Assembly (NCBI GenBank): GCA_021399445.1
Contig: JAJTUQ010000021.1
Location: forward strand, 62,001 to 126,000
Direction of reading: 5' to 3'
Source: Xylogone sp. PMI_703
Taxonomy: Eukaryota > Ascomycota > Leotiomycetes
Length of the DNA: 64,000 bases
The notes under the pieces are model-generated. The model did not search any database. It was not told the DNA's origin and saw only the letters and a list, made by a program, of their open reading frames with translations. The stretch's first letter is position 1, and every line of letters starts with the position of its first letter. Made by a program: the position numbers and the translations under genes. Shown here in pieces: positions 35,522-44,856 of this stretch.

Positions 35522-37798
35522 CTACCAGTCTAAGACATCTAAAGCACCAGGCAGGTCAAGACCTAGAATTTTCGGCGGCTGAAGCTTCTGAATACGATTA
35601 AACAACCAAGGAAATGCAGCTGCTTGCTTCTTCTCGAAACTGAATATCTTTCCTTCCTCGTTAGCGAGTGTGTTAGTAACATCATCTAACCCGTTGAGAA
35701 GGCAATGCTTTGTATATGGATCAACTTCGAACTTGGTAATAAGTTCACCACCATCAGAATATCGTATCTCTTGGGCCGGCAGATCAACTGTAATCTCGAC
35801 TTTAGCCACCCCGGATGCGTGGATCTTCTCTAGAGCTTCCTTGCTCGTTAATTGAATGGCGAGAATTCCACATTTGCCACAGTTGTTGAAAAATATAGAT
35901 GCAAACGATGGAGCAATAATGCATCGGAACCCGAAGCCAGTCAAAGCCCAAACAGCTTTCTCGCGTGATGATCCACATCCGAAGTTCTCCCCAGTACACA
36001 CCAGAATCTGAGATCTGCGGTAAGGCTCTTGATTGAGGATGAAATCTGGATTTTCTTTGCCCGTCTTGCTGTCGTATCGTAGCGGCCTAAACAAAGCAGG
36101 GCCCAGTCCAAGAGGCGAGGTAACCTTCATGTCAGAAACCTGGATAATGAGATCGGTATTAATATTCTGCAAATTGAAAGGCGCTGCAATTGAAGTGACA
36201 ACGTCGAACTCTGGGATACTGGCACCACAGTTTTTTGCATCCCCTAAGGGTCGGTTTATGGTGGTTTCGACAATATCATCCGAAGATCGAGCAGTGGTAA
36301 CCTCCTTGACTGAACCATAGCTTTTATGTTTTTCACCGTTAAGTGTAAAACAAGTCTGGCTGATTGACCCGTTCTCGCTGTTTAAAAATTCTCGAACATC
36401 AGCTAGGTGGCCCTTAATTGCAGCCGCAACTGCCATGGCCGGAGACACAAGAAAAGTTCGACCACCAGGCCCTTGTCGATTCTCAAAATTTCTGTTTGTA
36501 GTAGATGCACATCGCTCCCCAGGAGCTAAAATGTCACCATTCATAGCTAGGCACATCGAGCAGCCGGCTTCTCTCCACTCGAACCCGGCATCTTCAAAAA
36601 TCCTATCCAAACCCTCTGCCATAGCTTGCTGTCGTACTAAGCCAGAGCCTGGTACAACCATTGCAGAAACGGATTTTGCAACCTGTCTATTTCTTGCTAC
36701 TCGGGCAGCTGCACGAAGGTCCTCAATTCGGGAGTTAGTGCAGGATCCAATAAACACCCGGTCAATTGTAATGTCCATAGCTGGCATATTCGGCTTAAGG
36801 CCCATGTATTGTAAAGACCGACGAACAGCGTCAGCCTTGAATGGATTCTCCATGTCTGCCGGATCTGGAGTTTTGCCAGTGATCGGGATGACATTATCAG
36901 GGGACGTCCCCCATGTCACAAAAGGAACCAGGTCACTAGCTTTGATTTCGATGTTGACATCCCAATTCGCGTCGTCATCACTATACAACGTTTTCCAGTA
37001 AGCAAGAGCTTTCTCCCAGTCGTCGCCAGATGGCACAAGAGGTCGACCTCTCAGGTACTCAAAGGTCACATTGTCTGGCGCTACTAGGCCACTCCTGGCT
37101 CCACTTTCGATGCTCATGTTACAAAGAACCATTCTTGCCTCCATAGATAGGTTTCGAATTGTTGATCCACAGAATTCGACTACATATCCTGTGGCCCCTG
37201 CGTTGCCAATTTTGCCTAGGAGGTATAGTATAATATCCTTTGAATATACCCCTGGTCCGAGTTCACCCTCAACACAAACTCGGAAGTTTTTGTATTTCTT
37301 TTGGAGCACCGTCTGCGTTGCCAGCACATGGGTGATATCAGAAACGCTGCCACTGATAGCTAAGGCCCCAACAGCTCCATGAGTAGGCGTATGAGAATCC
37401 CCACAGAAGAGAACAGTCCCAGGCAGTGTAAGGCCTTGTTCTGGCCCAACGACGTGAACGATACCCTGTCTGCGATCAGACATACTGAGGTACTTGATCT
37501 TATGGTCGGCCGTATTTTTCTGCAACAAGCCAATCTGCTGCCGGGATAGAGGGTCCTTGACGAAGGTTGCAGCATTCTCGTACTGCGATCGGTCGCTTGT
37601 TGGTACATTGTGGTCGACTGTGGCCAAGGTGAGATCTGGTCGGCGCACTGGTCGCGACGTCCTTTTTAGGGAATCAAATGCGACTGGAGTTGGTGATTCA
37701 AAGATCAAGTGGGCGTCGATGTACTGTAAAGGAGCAATTTTGTTTTCAGGGTCTACCAGATGTTGCTGGTATATCTTGTCGTAGAGTGTAAGCCCCAT
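35522..37798 (-). CDS. 3-isopropylmalate dehydratase-like [4Fe-4S] hydro-lyase (LeuC-LeuD fusion)
   Basis: A 758-aa single-exon enzyme. The ATG at 37798-37796 is preferred because the frame upstream begins only at TTG. The N-terminal two thirds form the aconitase/LeuC domain, with cluster cysteines in GSCTNSRIEDLR and GCSMCLAMN and conserved MSDRRQGIVH and ATVDHNVP blocks. The C-terminal third is the LeuD swivelling domain, with FGCGSSREKAVWAL. Length fits fungal Leu1-type proteins, which isomerise 2- and 3-isopropylmalate. The loops that contact substrate differ from Leu1 as I know it: HTPTHGAVGALAISGSVSD in the first domain, and NTDLIIQVSDMKVTSP where Leu1 has a PKQxLK-type loop. Together with its dehydrogenase-like neighbour it may act on another 2-hydroxy di- or tricarboxylate. 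No isopropylmalate synthase or aminotransferase lies nearby. Confidence 0.88.
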   Translation of the reverse strand: MGLTLYDKIYQQHLVDPENKIAPLQYIDAHLIFESPTPVAFDSLKRTSRPVRRPDLTLATVDHNVPTSDRSQYENAATFVKDPLSRQQIGLLQKNTADHKIKYLSMSDRRQGIVHVVGPEQGLTLPGTVLFCGDSHTPTHGAVGALAISGSVSDITHVLATQTVLQKKYKNFRVCVEGELGPGVYSKDIILYLLGKIGNAGATGYVVEFCGSTIRNLSMEARMVLCNMSIESGARSGLVAPDNVTFEYLRGRPLVPSGDDWEKALAYWKTLYSDDDANWDVNIEIKASDLVPFVTWGTSPDNVIPITGKTPDPADMENPFKADAVRRSLQYMGLKPNMPAMDITIDRVFIGSCTNSRIEDLRAAARVARNRQVAKSVSAMVVPGSGLVRQQAMAEGLDRIFEDAGFEWREAGCSMCLAMNGDILAPGERCASTTNRNFENRQGPGGRTFLVSPAMAVAAAIKGHLADVREFLNSENGSISQTCFTLNGEKHKSYGSVKEVTTARSSDDIVETTINRPLGDAKNCGASIPEFDVVTSIAAPFNLQNINTDLIIQVSDMKVTSPLGLGPALFRPLRYDSKTGKENPDFILNQEPYRRSQILVCTGENFGCGSSREKAVWALTGFGFRCIIAPSFASIFFNNCGKCGILAIQLTSKEALEKIHASGVAKVEITVDLPAQEIRYSDGGELITKFEVDPYTKHCLLNGLDDVTNTLANEEGKIFSFEKKQAAAFPWLFNRIQKLQPPKILGLDLPGALDVLDW

Positions 37799-38680
37799 GA
37801 TCACGAGAACTTTCAGTATTCTTTGAGTATAACCCCTTGGTATGTTCAAGATAACACTGTAGATGAGAAATACAACTGGTTATCAACTTCGCTGAATAAA
37901 GCTCCGGATTCATCTGATCCGTGATGGAGGTGTGTCATGAGAGTTACTAAATCGGGTAGGAGGACGCCATGGTTATTGCAAAATGTTTCTAGTTCGGTGG
38001 ATTCCTTACCATGTTGGAAATTCTTGTAGAATCACAATTTACGATGTGGCGCATATTTTGAAGAGTACTCAATCATAAGTGAGACAATTCTGATTAGTAG
38101 CTCGTCACATAGCCCCTAGACCCTGGTTTATTGTAGCTATAGCCTGCAGGCTATGGCATTACGGTGTTTACCGGGTAAGAAGCAGTCAAGAGAGTCCAGC
38201 TCCCAATCTAAACAGTTGTTACGAAATAGCAAATCATTTTTTTTTGACAGTCTAGGCATTTGCTATTCCATGGAAGTTTTGCCCCCGCTATCGGATCCCC
38301 TTGAGATGCAGGAGAGGGATTATCCTATGCAGGAGCTGCTCGGTATCGCCACATTGGACCGTACTCCGGCGGCATCGCTTGTCGAAGCACGTAGCGATAT
38401 AGAGCTTGCTTCTACGACCATGGATACTGGTATTCATCACCTCACGAATATGGAGACTCTAAGTTAAAGCAAACATGAATTTACTAGAAGTAAAAACTGA
38501 ATTACTTAATATTTGAAAAGATCTGGCTCATGCGCTCTGAGACATTGCAAAGCAACGATATGGACCCCTTAGGTCAGAGTGCTGCATCTCTAGGTATAGT
38601 TTTACAAAAGAATTGATCATATCCAATACTACTGTTCTCCTAATTTATTGAATACCCACTATCAATGTTGTGTATTTCTA
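37799..38680. promoter_or_regulatory. Upstream region of the dehydratase-like gene
   Basis: 882 bp between the dehydratase-like start and the 3' end of the dienelactone hydrolase gene. It contains a paired palindromic site at 38135-38158: AGCTATAGCC (38135-38144, 9/10 match to GGCTATAGCC) and GGCTATGGCA (38149-38158), separated by four bases. Bases 38139-38154 form a perfect 16-bp palindrome. The pair lies about 340 bp upstream of the dehydratase ATG. Confidence 0.55.
38153..38467 (+). CDS. Hypothetical 104-aa ORF
   Basis: An open frame from ATG to TAA, serine-, glutamate- and leucine-rich, with no family I recognise, no signal peptide and no membrane segment. It contains a homopolymeric FFF run from a T-tract and a possible GT...AG intron (38174-38247), which lowers confidence. 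The ATG sits on the second of the paired palindromes. It may be part of an untranslated leader, a small cluster gene or chance. Confidence 0.2.
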   Translation: MALRCLPGKKQSRESSSQSKQLLRNSKSFFFDSLGICYSMEVLPPLSDPLEMQERDYPMQELLGIATLDRTPAASLVEARSDIELASTTMDTGIHHLTNMETLS

Positions 38681-39704
38681 TTATGTCTCCTGAGATAACC
38701 AGAAATCAAACCAATCAATAATCCCCTTGAGACTAGTTTCCTTCACATAACCTAGATACACTTGGTCAGTGATGGCATCTCAGCATGAAGAACAATATTG
38801 ACTTACGATCGTAAGGATTATTCATATTTCCTCTTAAAGCAAATCCGTGAGCAATACCCGTAAAGAGCTGCAGCTGATGACGCTTCTTTTCTGTTTGCAG
38901 TATATCTATAGCTCTTCGTCGTTCCGCGTTACTGAAGGTGTGATCTTCATCTGTGCAGGATAAGAATAATGGTTCTTAAAGAGCTGTTAATTAGCGGTCA
39001 AAGTAATTACAGCGGGGTATATAGGAAGCGAATTACTTTTTAAGTTGTAAAAATGACTTTCGTTCAAGAAAGCTGGATGGCCGAATGCCCCAACTGCGCA
39101 TATGCCGCCGGCAAGCTCATTACAAACATATGGAGCTCCAAAGCAATATCTAATGACTATCAGCAACTTCATTGTACTCTACAAGATGGTTGGAGGTGCA
39201 TACCCAACGCAAGCAAATTTTGTTTTCTCTGTCCCATAATGTTTCTTCACCTCTGCAACCCATTGCGGAACAGCCTTATCTGCGAAGACCTGATGCATTT
39301 TGGTCCACTCCTCGAAGTTAAAGTTCGGATTCGACTTGTCGAATCTACTTTTCCTATGTTTCGTAATAGGATCCTTTTCCAAATTTCAGTCGACATCCCC
39401 ATAAGTGCTTCTGGCATTTGAGTAGGCAACCCACCCCACGGAAATAATCCAACCCTAGCACTAGATAGCCCGCGGCGGCAAAGCCGTCCATGATCAAAAA
39501 TCCGTTTGTGAAATGTCCCCAGACATCGGGGAAGTAGAGGATAATATTTCCATTTGCCTTGCTCGCTGCTGGGCGGGTGATATATGTCCTTACATTGGCG
39601 ATGTCTTCGAAGGTGCCTTGGGGCTCGCCCTCGTGGATTGAACCTGTGAGACAGCAGTTGCCTGGGGCTTTGGCAAGAACCGGATCTTCGATAGTGGCTC
39701 CCAT
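38681..39704 (-). CDS. Dienelactone hydrolase family protein
   Basis: A five-exon gene: complement of 38681-38751, 38807-38974, 39037-39149, 39204-39373 and 39435-39704, encoding 263 aa. All four 54-62 bp introns have GT-AG ends and rejoin conserved blocks: DYFRG-DPITKHRK, VGYCFGAPYVC, HFYNLKKPLFLSC and NNPYDRYVKE. The alpha/beta hydrolase triad of this family is visible as Cys149 (GYCFG), Asp195 (TDEDHTF) and His227 (IAHGF). Dienelactone hydrolases open lactones with a cysteine nucleophile. Fungal members are often cytosolic and act in aromatic or lactone catabolism or tailor metabolites. In this cluster lactone opening would yield a hydroxy-carboxylate suited to the dehydratase-like enzyme (inference). 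It shares a 666-bp bidirectional promoter with the aldolase-like gene. Confidence 0.88.
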
Positions 39705-39949
39705 ACTGTGTTTACCTGGAAGACTTCACTTCGCAAGAGATAAAGCGCAGATAACTGGATGGACGGAGAGTCTCGTGACGACGGAGCAAAGCAGCCAAAC
39801 CAGGAAACGCTTCGATTTACGGCTTTCCGTTACCCACGAAATATTAAAGACTGTCCTTTGCTGTTACTGTGCAGTGGGCACATTTCTTGGTCGGGGTCAC
39901 TAAAATTAAGTAATTTACTGAGGTTCCTCATGGGTTTAGATACGAGGGC

Positions 39950-39985
39950 TGCTATAGCCTGGTCGAAGGATTGGGGGCTATAGCC
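39950..39985. promoter_or_regulatory. Two GGCTATAGCC-type sites between hydrolase and aldolase genes
   Basis: TGCTATAGCC at 39950-39959 (9/10) and the perfect palindrome GGCTATAGCC at 39976-39985, the latter followed by G. They are centred 26 bp apart in the divergent promoter, 246-281 bp upstream of the hydrolase ATG and about 385-420 bp upstream of the aldolase-like ATG. Confidence 0.65.
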
Positions 39986-40370
39986 GCCTAGAAGCAGACC
40001 CTGGGCGTATATTTCAACGGTTTGTTTTTGTAAGGCCAGTGAAAACTCCTCTCAGGGTATTATGCCGGCTATCATGCTTATACTATCTCTATTCTGTGGG
40101 GAAATTCGCTTGGAGTGCCATTGGTGTCTGCTAACTGGATCAAGTTGCAGAACAAGCTTCCTGCCACTACTGCTTTGCAACGGGTCTGATCAACACCACT
40201 AAGTACCTTCGTGTTGCGATCTCCAATCTCTTCCAGAAACCCGGATCGTGCCTCATCTCAAATAAGTAGAACACCCCTTCTGTATTTTATATACCACATC
40301 AAAAACATTTCGTAATTGTATCCAAGCTCTCTTGCGCGTCTCAAATCGCATCATCCGCTCGCTCGCTATC

Positions 40371-41417
40371 ATGGCGTCCCAAATCGCCAACAAATCCAAA
40401 CCCCTCCCACCCGGCGTGTATTGCCCGGTGATTTCTCTCTACAAGTCTAGCCCCAAGCAAGAAATCGACCTCGAAGCCTCCTCCAGGCACTTCAAATACC
40501 TCATTCTAGGCGGTATTACGGGGCTGGTACTGCAAGGAACTACCGCAGAAGCTGTGCTTCTCTCCCACGACGACCGCGTGGAACTTACAGCGGCTGCAAG
40601 GGAAGTGGCTAAAAACCTCGGATTACCCGACTACCCTCTTGTTGCTGGTATTAGCGGACAGTCTACAAATGAGTCTATTCGCCTCGCAGAGGCCAGTGCT
40701 GCTGCGGGTGCGAGCTTTGGGTTGCTGTTACCACCAAGCTTTTGGTCTAAGGCTGTTACGAAGGATGTTATTTTGGGATTTTACCGGGATGTTGCAGATG
40801 CTAGTCCAATACCAATTATCATTTATAATGTAAGTCTATATTCTTTCAAGCTGCTTTATTAAACAGCCAGATTAATAATCTTCTTGCAGTACCCAGGTGT
40901 TTGCAATGGCATTGATCTTGACTCGGACGTCATATCCGACCTGGCTCAACATCCCAATATCGTGGGTGTCAAACTAACCTGTGGAAATATTGGCAAGCTC
41001 ACCCGCCTAACTGTAGACTTCAACCCCAAGCAATTTACCGTTCTTGGCGGCGCTTCAGACTACCTGATCCCATCCCTCGTAGGAGGAGGCAGTGGTTGCG
41101 TGACTGGAGTAGCAAACATATTCCCTAAGTCCGTAGCTAAGCTATATGCTCTATATCAAGAGGGAAGGATTGATGAGGCAGTGAAGTTTCAGGGTATACT
41201 TGCGCATGGTGAGAAGGCTTGCAAGCTTGGAATTGCGCCGACCAAGTATGGTGCTGCTTACTTTGCGGGGCCGTTGGCTGGGAATCATGACAAGGCTACC
41301 TTCTTCCCGAGAAAGCCGTACGCTCCTGTTAGCGAGACCATGCAAGGTTGGATTATTAAAAGTATGGAGGCTCTTGAGACGGTGGAGAAGGGGTTACCGG
41401 ATAGACAGCTGCCATAG
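40371..41417 (+). CDS. DapA-family (DHDPS/NAL) pyruvate-dependent aldolase or dehydratase
   Basis: A two-exon gene (40371-40829, 40890-41417) encoding 328 aa; the 60-bp intron is GTAAGT...TTGCAG. I chose the ATG at 40371 because the longer frame begins at TTG. It is a class I TIM-barrel enzyme: the Schiff-base lysine is K181 (VGVKLTCGN), the proton-relay tyrosine is Y152 (IIIYNYPG), and the carboxylate-binding loop is GTTAEA (56-61, where the usual form is GTTGE). Family members cleave or form 4-hydroxy-2-oxo acids, such as 4-hydroxy-2-oxoglutarate or keto-deoxy sugar acids, with pyruvate, or dehydrate related oxo acids. It is not likely to serve lysine synthesis, since ascomycete fungi make lysine by the aminoadipate route. 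The presence of an aldehyde dehydrogenase in the cluster fits an aldehyde product. Confidence 0.9.
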
Positions 41418-42001
41418 AATGTTATACAGTCTATTGCTATTTTAAACAATGTTGAACAAGTTTATATAGTGTAGCGGGATGAAGTGTCACTTACATAGAC
41501 TAAGTTAGGTTTATCAAGAGGTTCTGCATGCGAGAGTTCTTACTTCATCGTCTTTTTTACTTACTTTTACACGCCTAGCTTTCATAGTCCATTGAATTCT
41601 ATCACCTAGGTATTCTATTTACAGATTCTGCGTTCATTCTGAGACCAACGCGACTCCACTACACAGGGCACGTGGAGTGTAAACTAGCCCACACGAATCA
41701 ACTTCAATAGTATTATATAGTTTACAGCATATTTATCCTCTATAGTCTCAATATATGTGCTATCAACACGATATCAAATATATAACGCCCTATTTATGGC
41801 TATACTGTTGCCTTCGACAAGGATGGGTGATGGTAATGTCTTACGAAATCAATTAAAAGACCCTTTTTTAAGTCACACCATCGCAACCTTAAGATCGATT
41901 ATTACAAAACGTTCACTTAGACAATACCGTGAAATAGCATCTTGGGAAGCTTCTCACCGGTGTGAGCAGAGTGATTAACAACATATTTCGCATCATGAAT
42001 C
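41418..42001. other. Convergent intergenic region
   Basis: 584 bp between the aldolase-like gene and the 3' end of the regulator gene. The small open tract at 41757-41978 starts at a non-ATG codon and is not supported as a gene. It presumably contains 3' UTRs only. Confidence 0.5.
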
Positions 42002-44329
42002 TTAATGCCACATATTACTCTCAGCAGTTGATGACAAGATGTTAGGCACCGCCTGCTGCATATACCCCTCCGGCGACCACGACGCATCATCCAAGAGAGA
42101 TGTACCCGCTGTTGCGCCGATAGTTGGATTAGACTCCAGTAAATTAAGCCAGAACGCAAAATCACCACTAGGATGCGTAACTCCAGACGGGCGTTGTTCG
42201 GAGGCTTCTCGATAAGTTGCGCTCGGTGTAGACGTCAAATCCTTACCAGTGACAGATATCAGCGTCCGGAAAAGCCGCTTTAATTGTCGGCTGCTACGAA
42301 CCCCTACATGCTGCTTGGCAAATTTAGAACAAGAAGAGTGAATGGCAGCTATGGCGTTGCTTACGAGTCCTTTGAGCCGCTCTATTTCGCTGGGAACAAC
42401 GGCTTCGGTAAGGATGACTTTCATGAGGAAGACCGCGGCGTAGCTGAAGTAGCCGTAGAATCTGGAGGGTAGGAAACCTAGAGCACCTTGAGGGAAAAGC
42501 TCTTCGAGGCAGGTCTTTAGCAGCTCGGATGCGGAGTCTATGGCTTCGAGAATGTACTTGACATCGGGAGATTCCCCCAGGCCGCGGGGGAATATCAACT
42601 TGACTAGAGTTCGGCCTGTGTTTACGTCTTTGGACAACATTTTAGAATTGGCCGTCGCACGACCTACGTGTGCTTGGAAGGCAAATGAATAGGTATACAG
42701 CTTAGCGTAGTAGAAGGTCGCTCTGATGATCTCGCCGAAGGGGAACTTTTCCCATCTGTGCCTTTCCATCCATGTGATTCGAAACCAAGAGAGCGTTCTT
42801 GTGAACTCGTCCAACATGCGAGTGTAGTCTCCGACGTGGCTGAGTGCGAAGGTGCGATCTCGACTGGGGTAGAGTGCGCTGTGGATGTTGGTTAAGATTT
42901 GCGTCAACTCTACGTAGGCTTGCACCAAAGTCGCTTCGTCACCAATGCTCACTTCGTCACTCTGGTCAGACGAGTACAAGTGGTCAGATTCAACTCGTCC
43001 GTGCCTGAACGGACCGTTCGGGGCAAGGGTAGGGAAGTTGTTGTGAGCCTCCCAGTTCACATTAGAGTTTACCGCAGGTTGACATCGAAAGGCTAATCCA
43101 CCCCGACTCCAAAACGCCTTGCCTAAACGAATGGAAATATGGCGGTCAAATATGTAGCAATAGGTCCAGACCAGGTGTTCACGCGAGGTCTGCTCGTCTG
43201 GGGCGACATTACGATCCAATAAAGCCCGCTGATCAAGCCCTAGGAAGTAGCTGTGCCTTATAGCCAATCCTATCAAGTTCCAAGACATGGAGGCTTCAAC
43301 CTGGTGGAAATCATTATTTGCCACATTAGGCAGGTTTGGAAGGTGCTCCGAGAGGAGTAGCAAGCCCTCGACCACATCAACTGTAGGCAAACTACCGAAT
43401 GTGAGCTGACTTAAATGATTCCTTATGACCTCCCAACAGGCCACATGAACCGAGTCTTCCTCGTATCGCGACACGATTAAGACCATGACCATCAGGAGGA
43501 AAGGCTCCTGGGAGGCAAATTGGGCCAGACGAGCGTCATTAGTAGGCAATCTATATTCTGGTATAAGTGGTATATAGTGATTGTGGCGAGATATGTAGAT
43601 TGAGACATAAGTCCTGAGCTGAGTTGGATTGATGAGTCCGAGTTTGATGAGAAGGAAATTATCGACAGTTTTCACATCCGGCGGCCGGACTAGGCCATTC
43701 ACTGCGCCTGGTTCACTATTGACCCGTGAATATGAGCGCCTGTGTGATATTGGCGAGTTGGCATGGATTGGCTCAGAGCGCTGAGAGTCATCGTGCTCAA
43801 ATCTCTCGCCCTGCCCCCCACCTTCGTCTTTGTCTTCATCGTAGTCTGAATCACCCTCGTGAGGGCAGAGAGATGCACGTGCCAGAATCTCAAGAGCGTC
43901 CAATGGATTAGCCAGAGGAGCTTCGGCCAGAGGTTGAATATGATCCTGGACAGAGTCATAGTCCGTGTCAGGGGTACGAGCGGGTTCTTGCACAGGAGGA
44001 TGGGGATGAAGATTTCCAGGAGCTACACTGGATTCCTCTTGCGGACGTGTTCGTGCTTTGCGGGCAGTGTGCTCATTGCCATAGTTTCCTCCCCGTCTGG
44101 TCGGCAAGAACTGGCACTGCTGATTCTCTGCCTGGCATCGCACACAGGGTCCGACTCCCACAGCAGCCGGGTTGGTAAACTCACACTTGGACTACCATTA
44201 CGAGTGTCAGCAAGGCATTGTTCTTCAACGGCTACAGAATCATCTAATCCGACTGACCCTTCTAAGTCGACACAGCACACAGGCTTTGAATAGCCGTTGC
44301 CGGGGCTTCCCCTTTGTGGTGAGATTCAT
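42002..44329 (-). CDS. Zn2Cys6 fungal transcription factor, likely cluster regulator
   Basis: A two-exon gene (complement of 42002-44191 and 44258-44329), 753 aa. The 66-bp intron (GTCAGT...GGTAG) lies inside the zinc cluster. Splicing gives C17-X2-C20-X6-C27-X12-C40-X2-C43-X6-C50, a canonical binuclear zinc cluster with the basic stretch RLRRSK. An acidic, proline-rich linker follows. The middle-homology (fungal_trans type) domain has the typical HLVWTYCYIFDRHISIRLGK block near residue 345. It acts in the nucleus. It is divergently transcribed from the transporter gene, and its promoter has two perfect GGCTATAGCC sites, 96 and 323 bp upstream of its ATG, so autoregulation is likely. CGG half-sites are the known targets of this family. 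Confidence 0.9.
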
Positions 44330-44424
44330 ACCCGATAGTGAGAGGGGTTCGCATCGGACGGAGGAATTGTCATCTATCGGCACCAGCCTCGAATTTATAC
44401 GAAAATCATCGGCTACGGGTTATC

Positions 44425-44434
44425 GGCTATAGCC
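44425..44434. promoter_or_regulatory. GGCTATAGCC palindrome near the regulator start
   Basis: A perfect 10-bp palindrome in context CGGCTATAGCCAG, 96 bp upstream of the regulator ATG. A partial site (CGGCTACGGG) lies 14 bp away at 44410. Confidence 0.65.
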
Positions 44435-44651
44435 AGTTCCAGCCCCAGCAATGCACCCCGCACTCTCCACACAACCCCCGGATTTGGGGACGCGGACCCA
44501 AGAGGATGGAATCATAAAACCAAGCCTCAGCAATCAAAGCGTGTATTCTCAGCCCTGTAACCATGAATAATCATTTGATTGTGGGCAGATTTTGCCGGGA
44601 ATCTCCAGTCATAGGAAACCCCTGCTTAAGTCATTTTACACTGTTAGCATC

Positions 44652-44661
44652 GGCTATAGCC
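44652..44661. promoter_or_regulatory. GGCTATAGCC palindrome upstream of the transporter
   Basis: A perfect 10-bp palindrome in context CGGCTATAGCCAG, 196 bp upstream of the transporter ATG and 323 bp from the regulator ATG. The 13-bp context is identical to the site at 44424-44436. Confidence 0.65.
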
Positions 44662-44856
44662 AGATGTGGCGGCCATATTTCGCTCTTCAACTAGCTGTCT
44701 GTAGATGTGGCGCGTAGTAGCTTCGAAATGTAAAATCCAGGGCAAGCGAGTACTAAGCTTGGACTGAAGTTAACATAATCCAGCTCTCCCCCTCTCACAG
44801 ATGTTGTGGACTTTCTTCCTCCCATTCCTTGACTGTCTTGCTGTCCTACAGCTACA

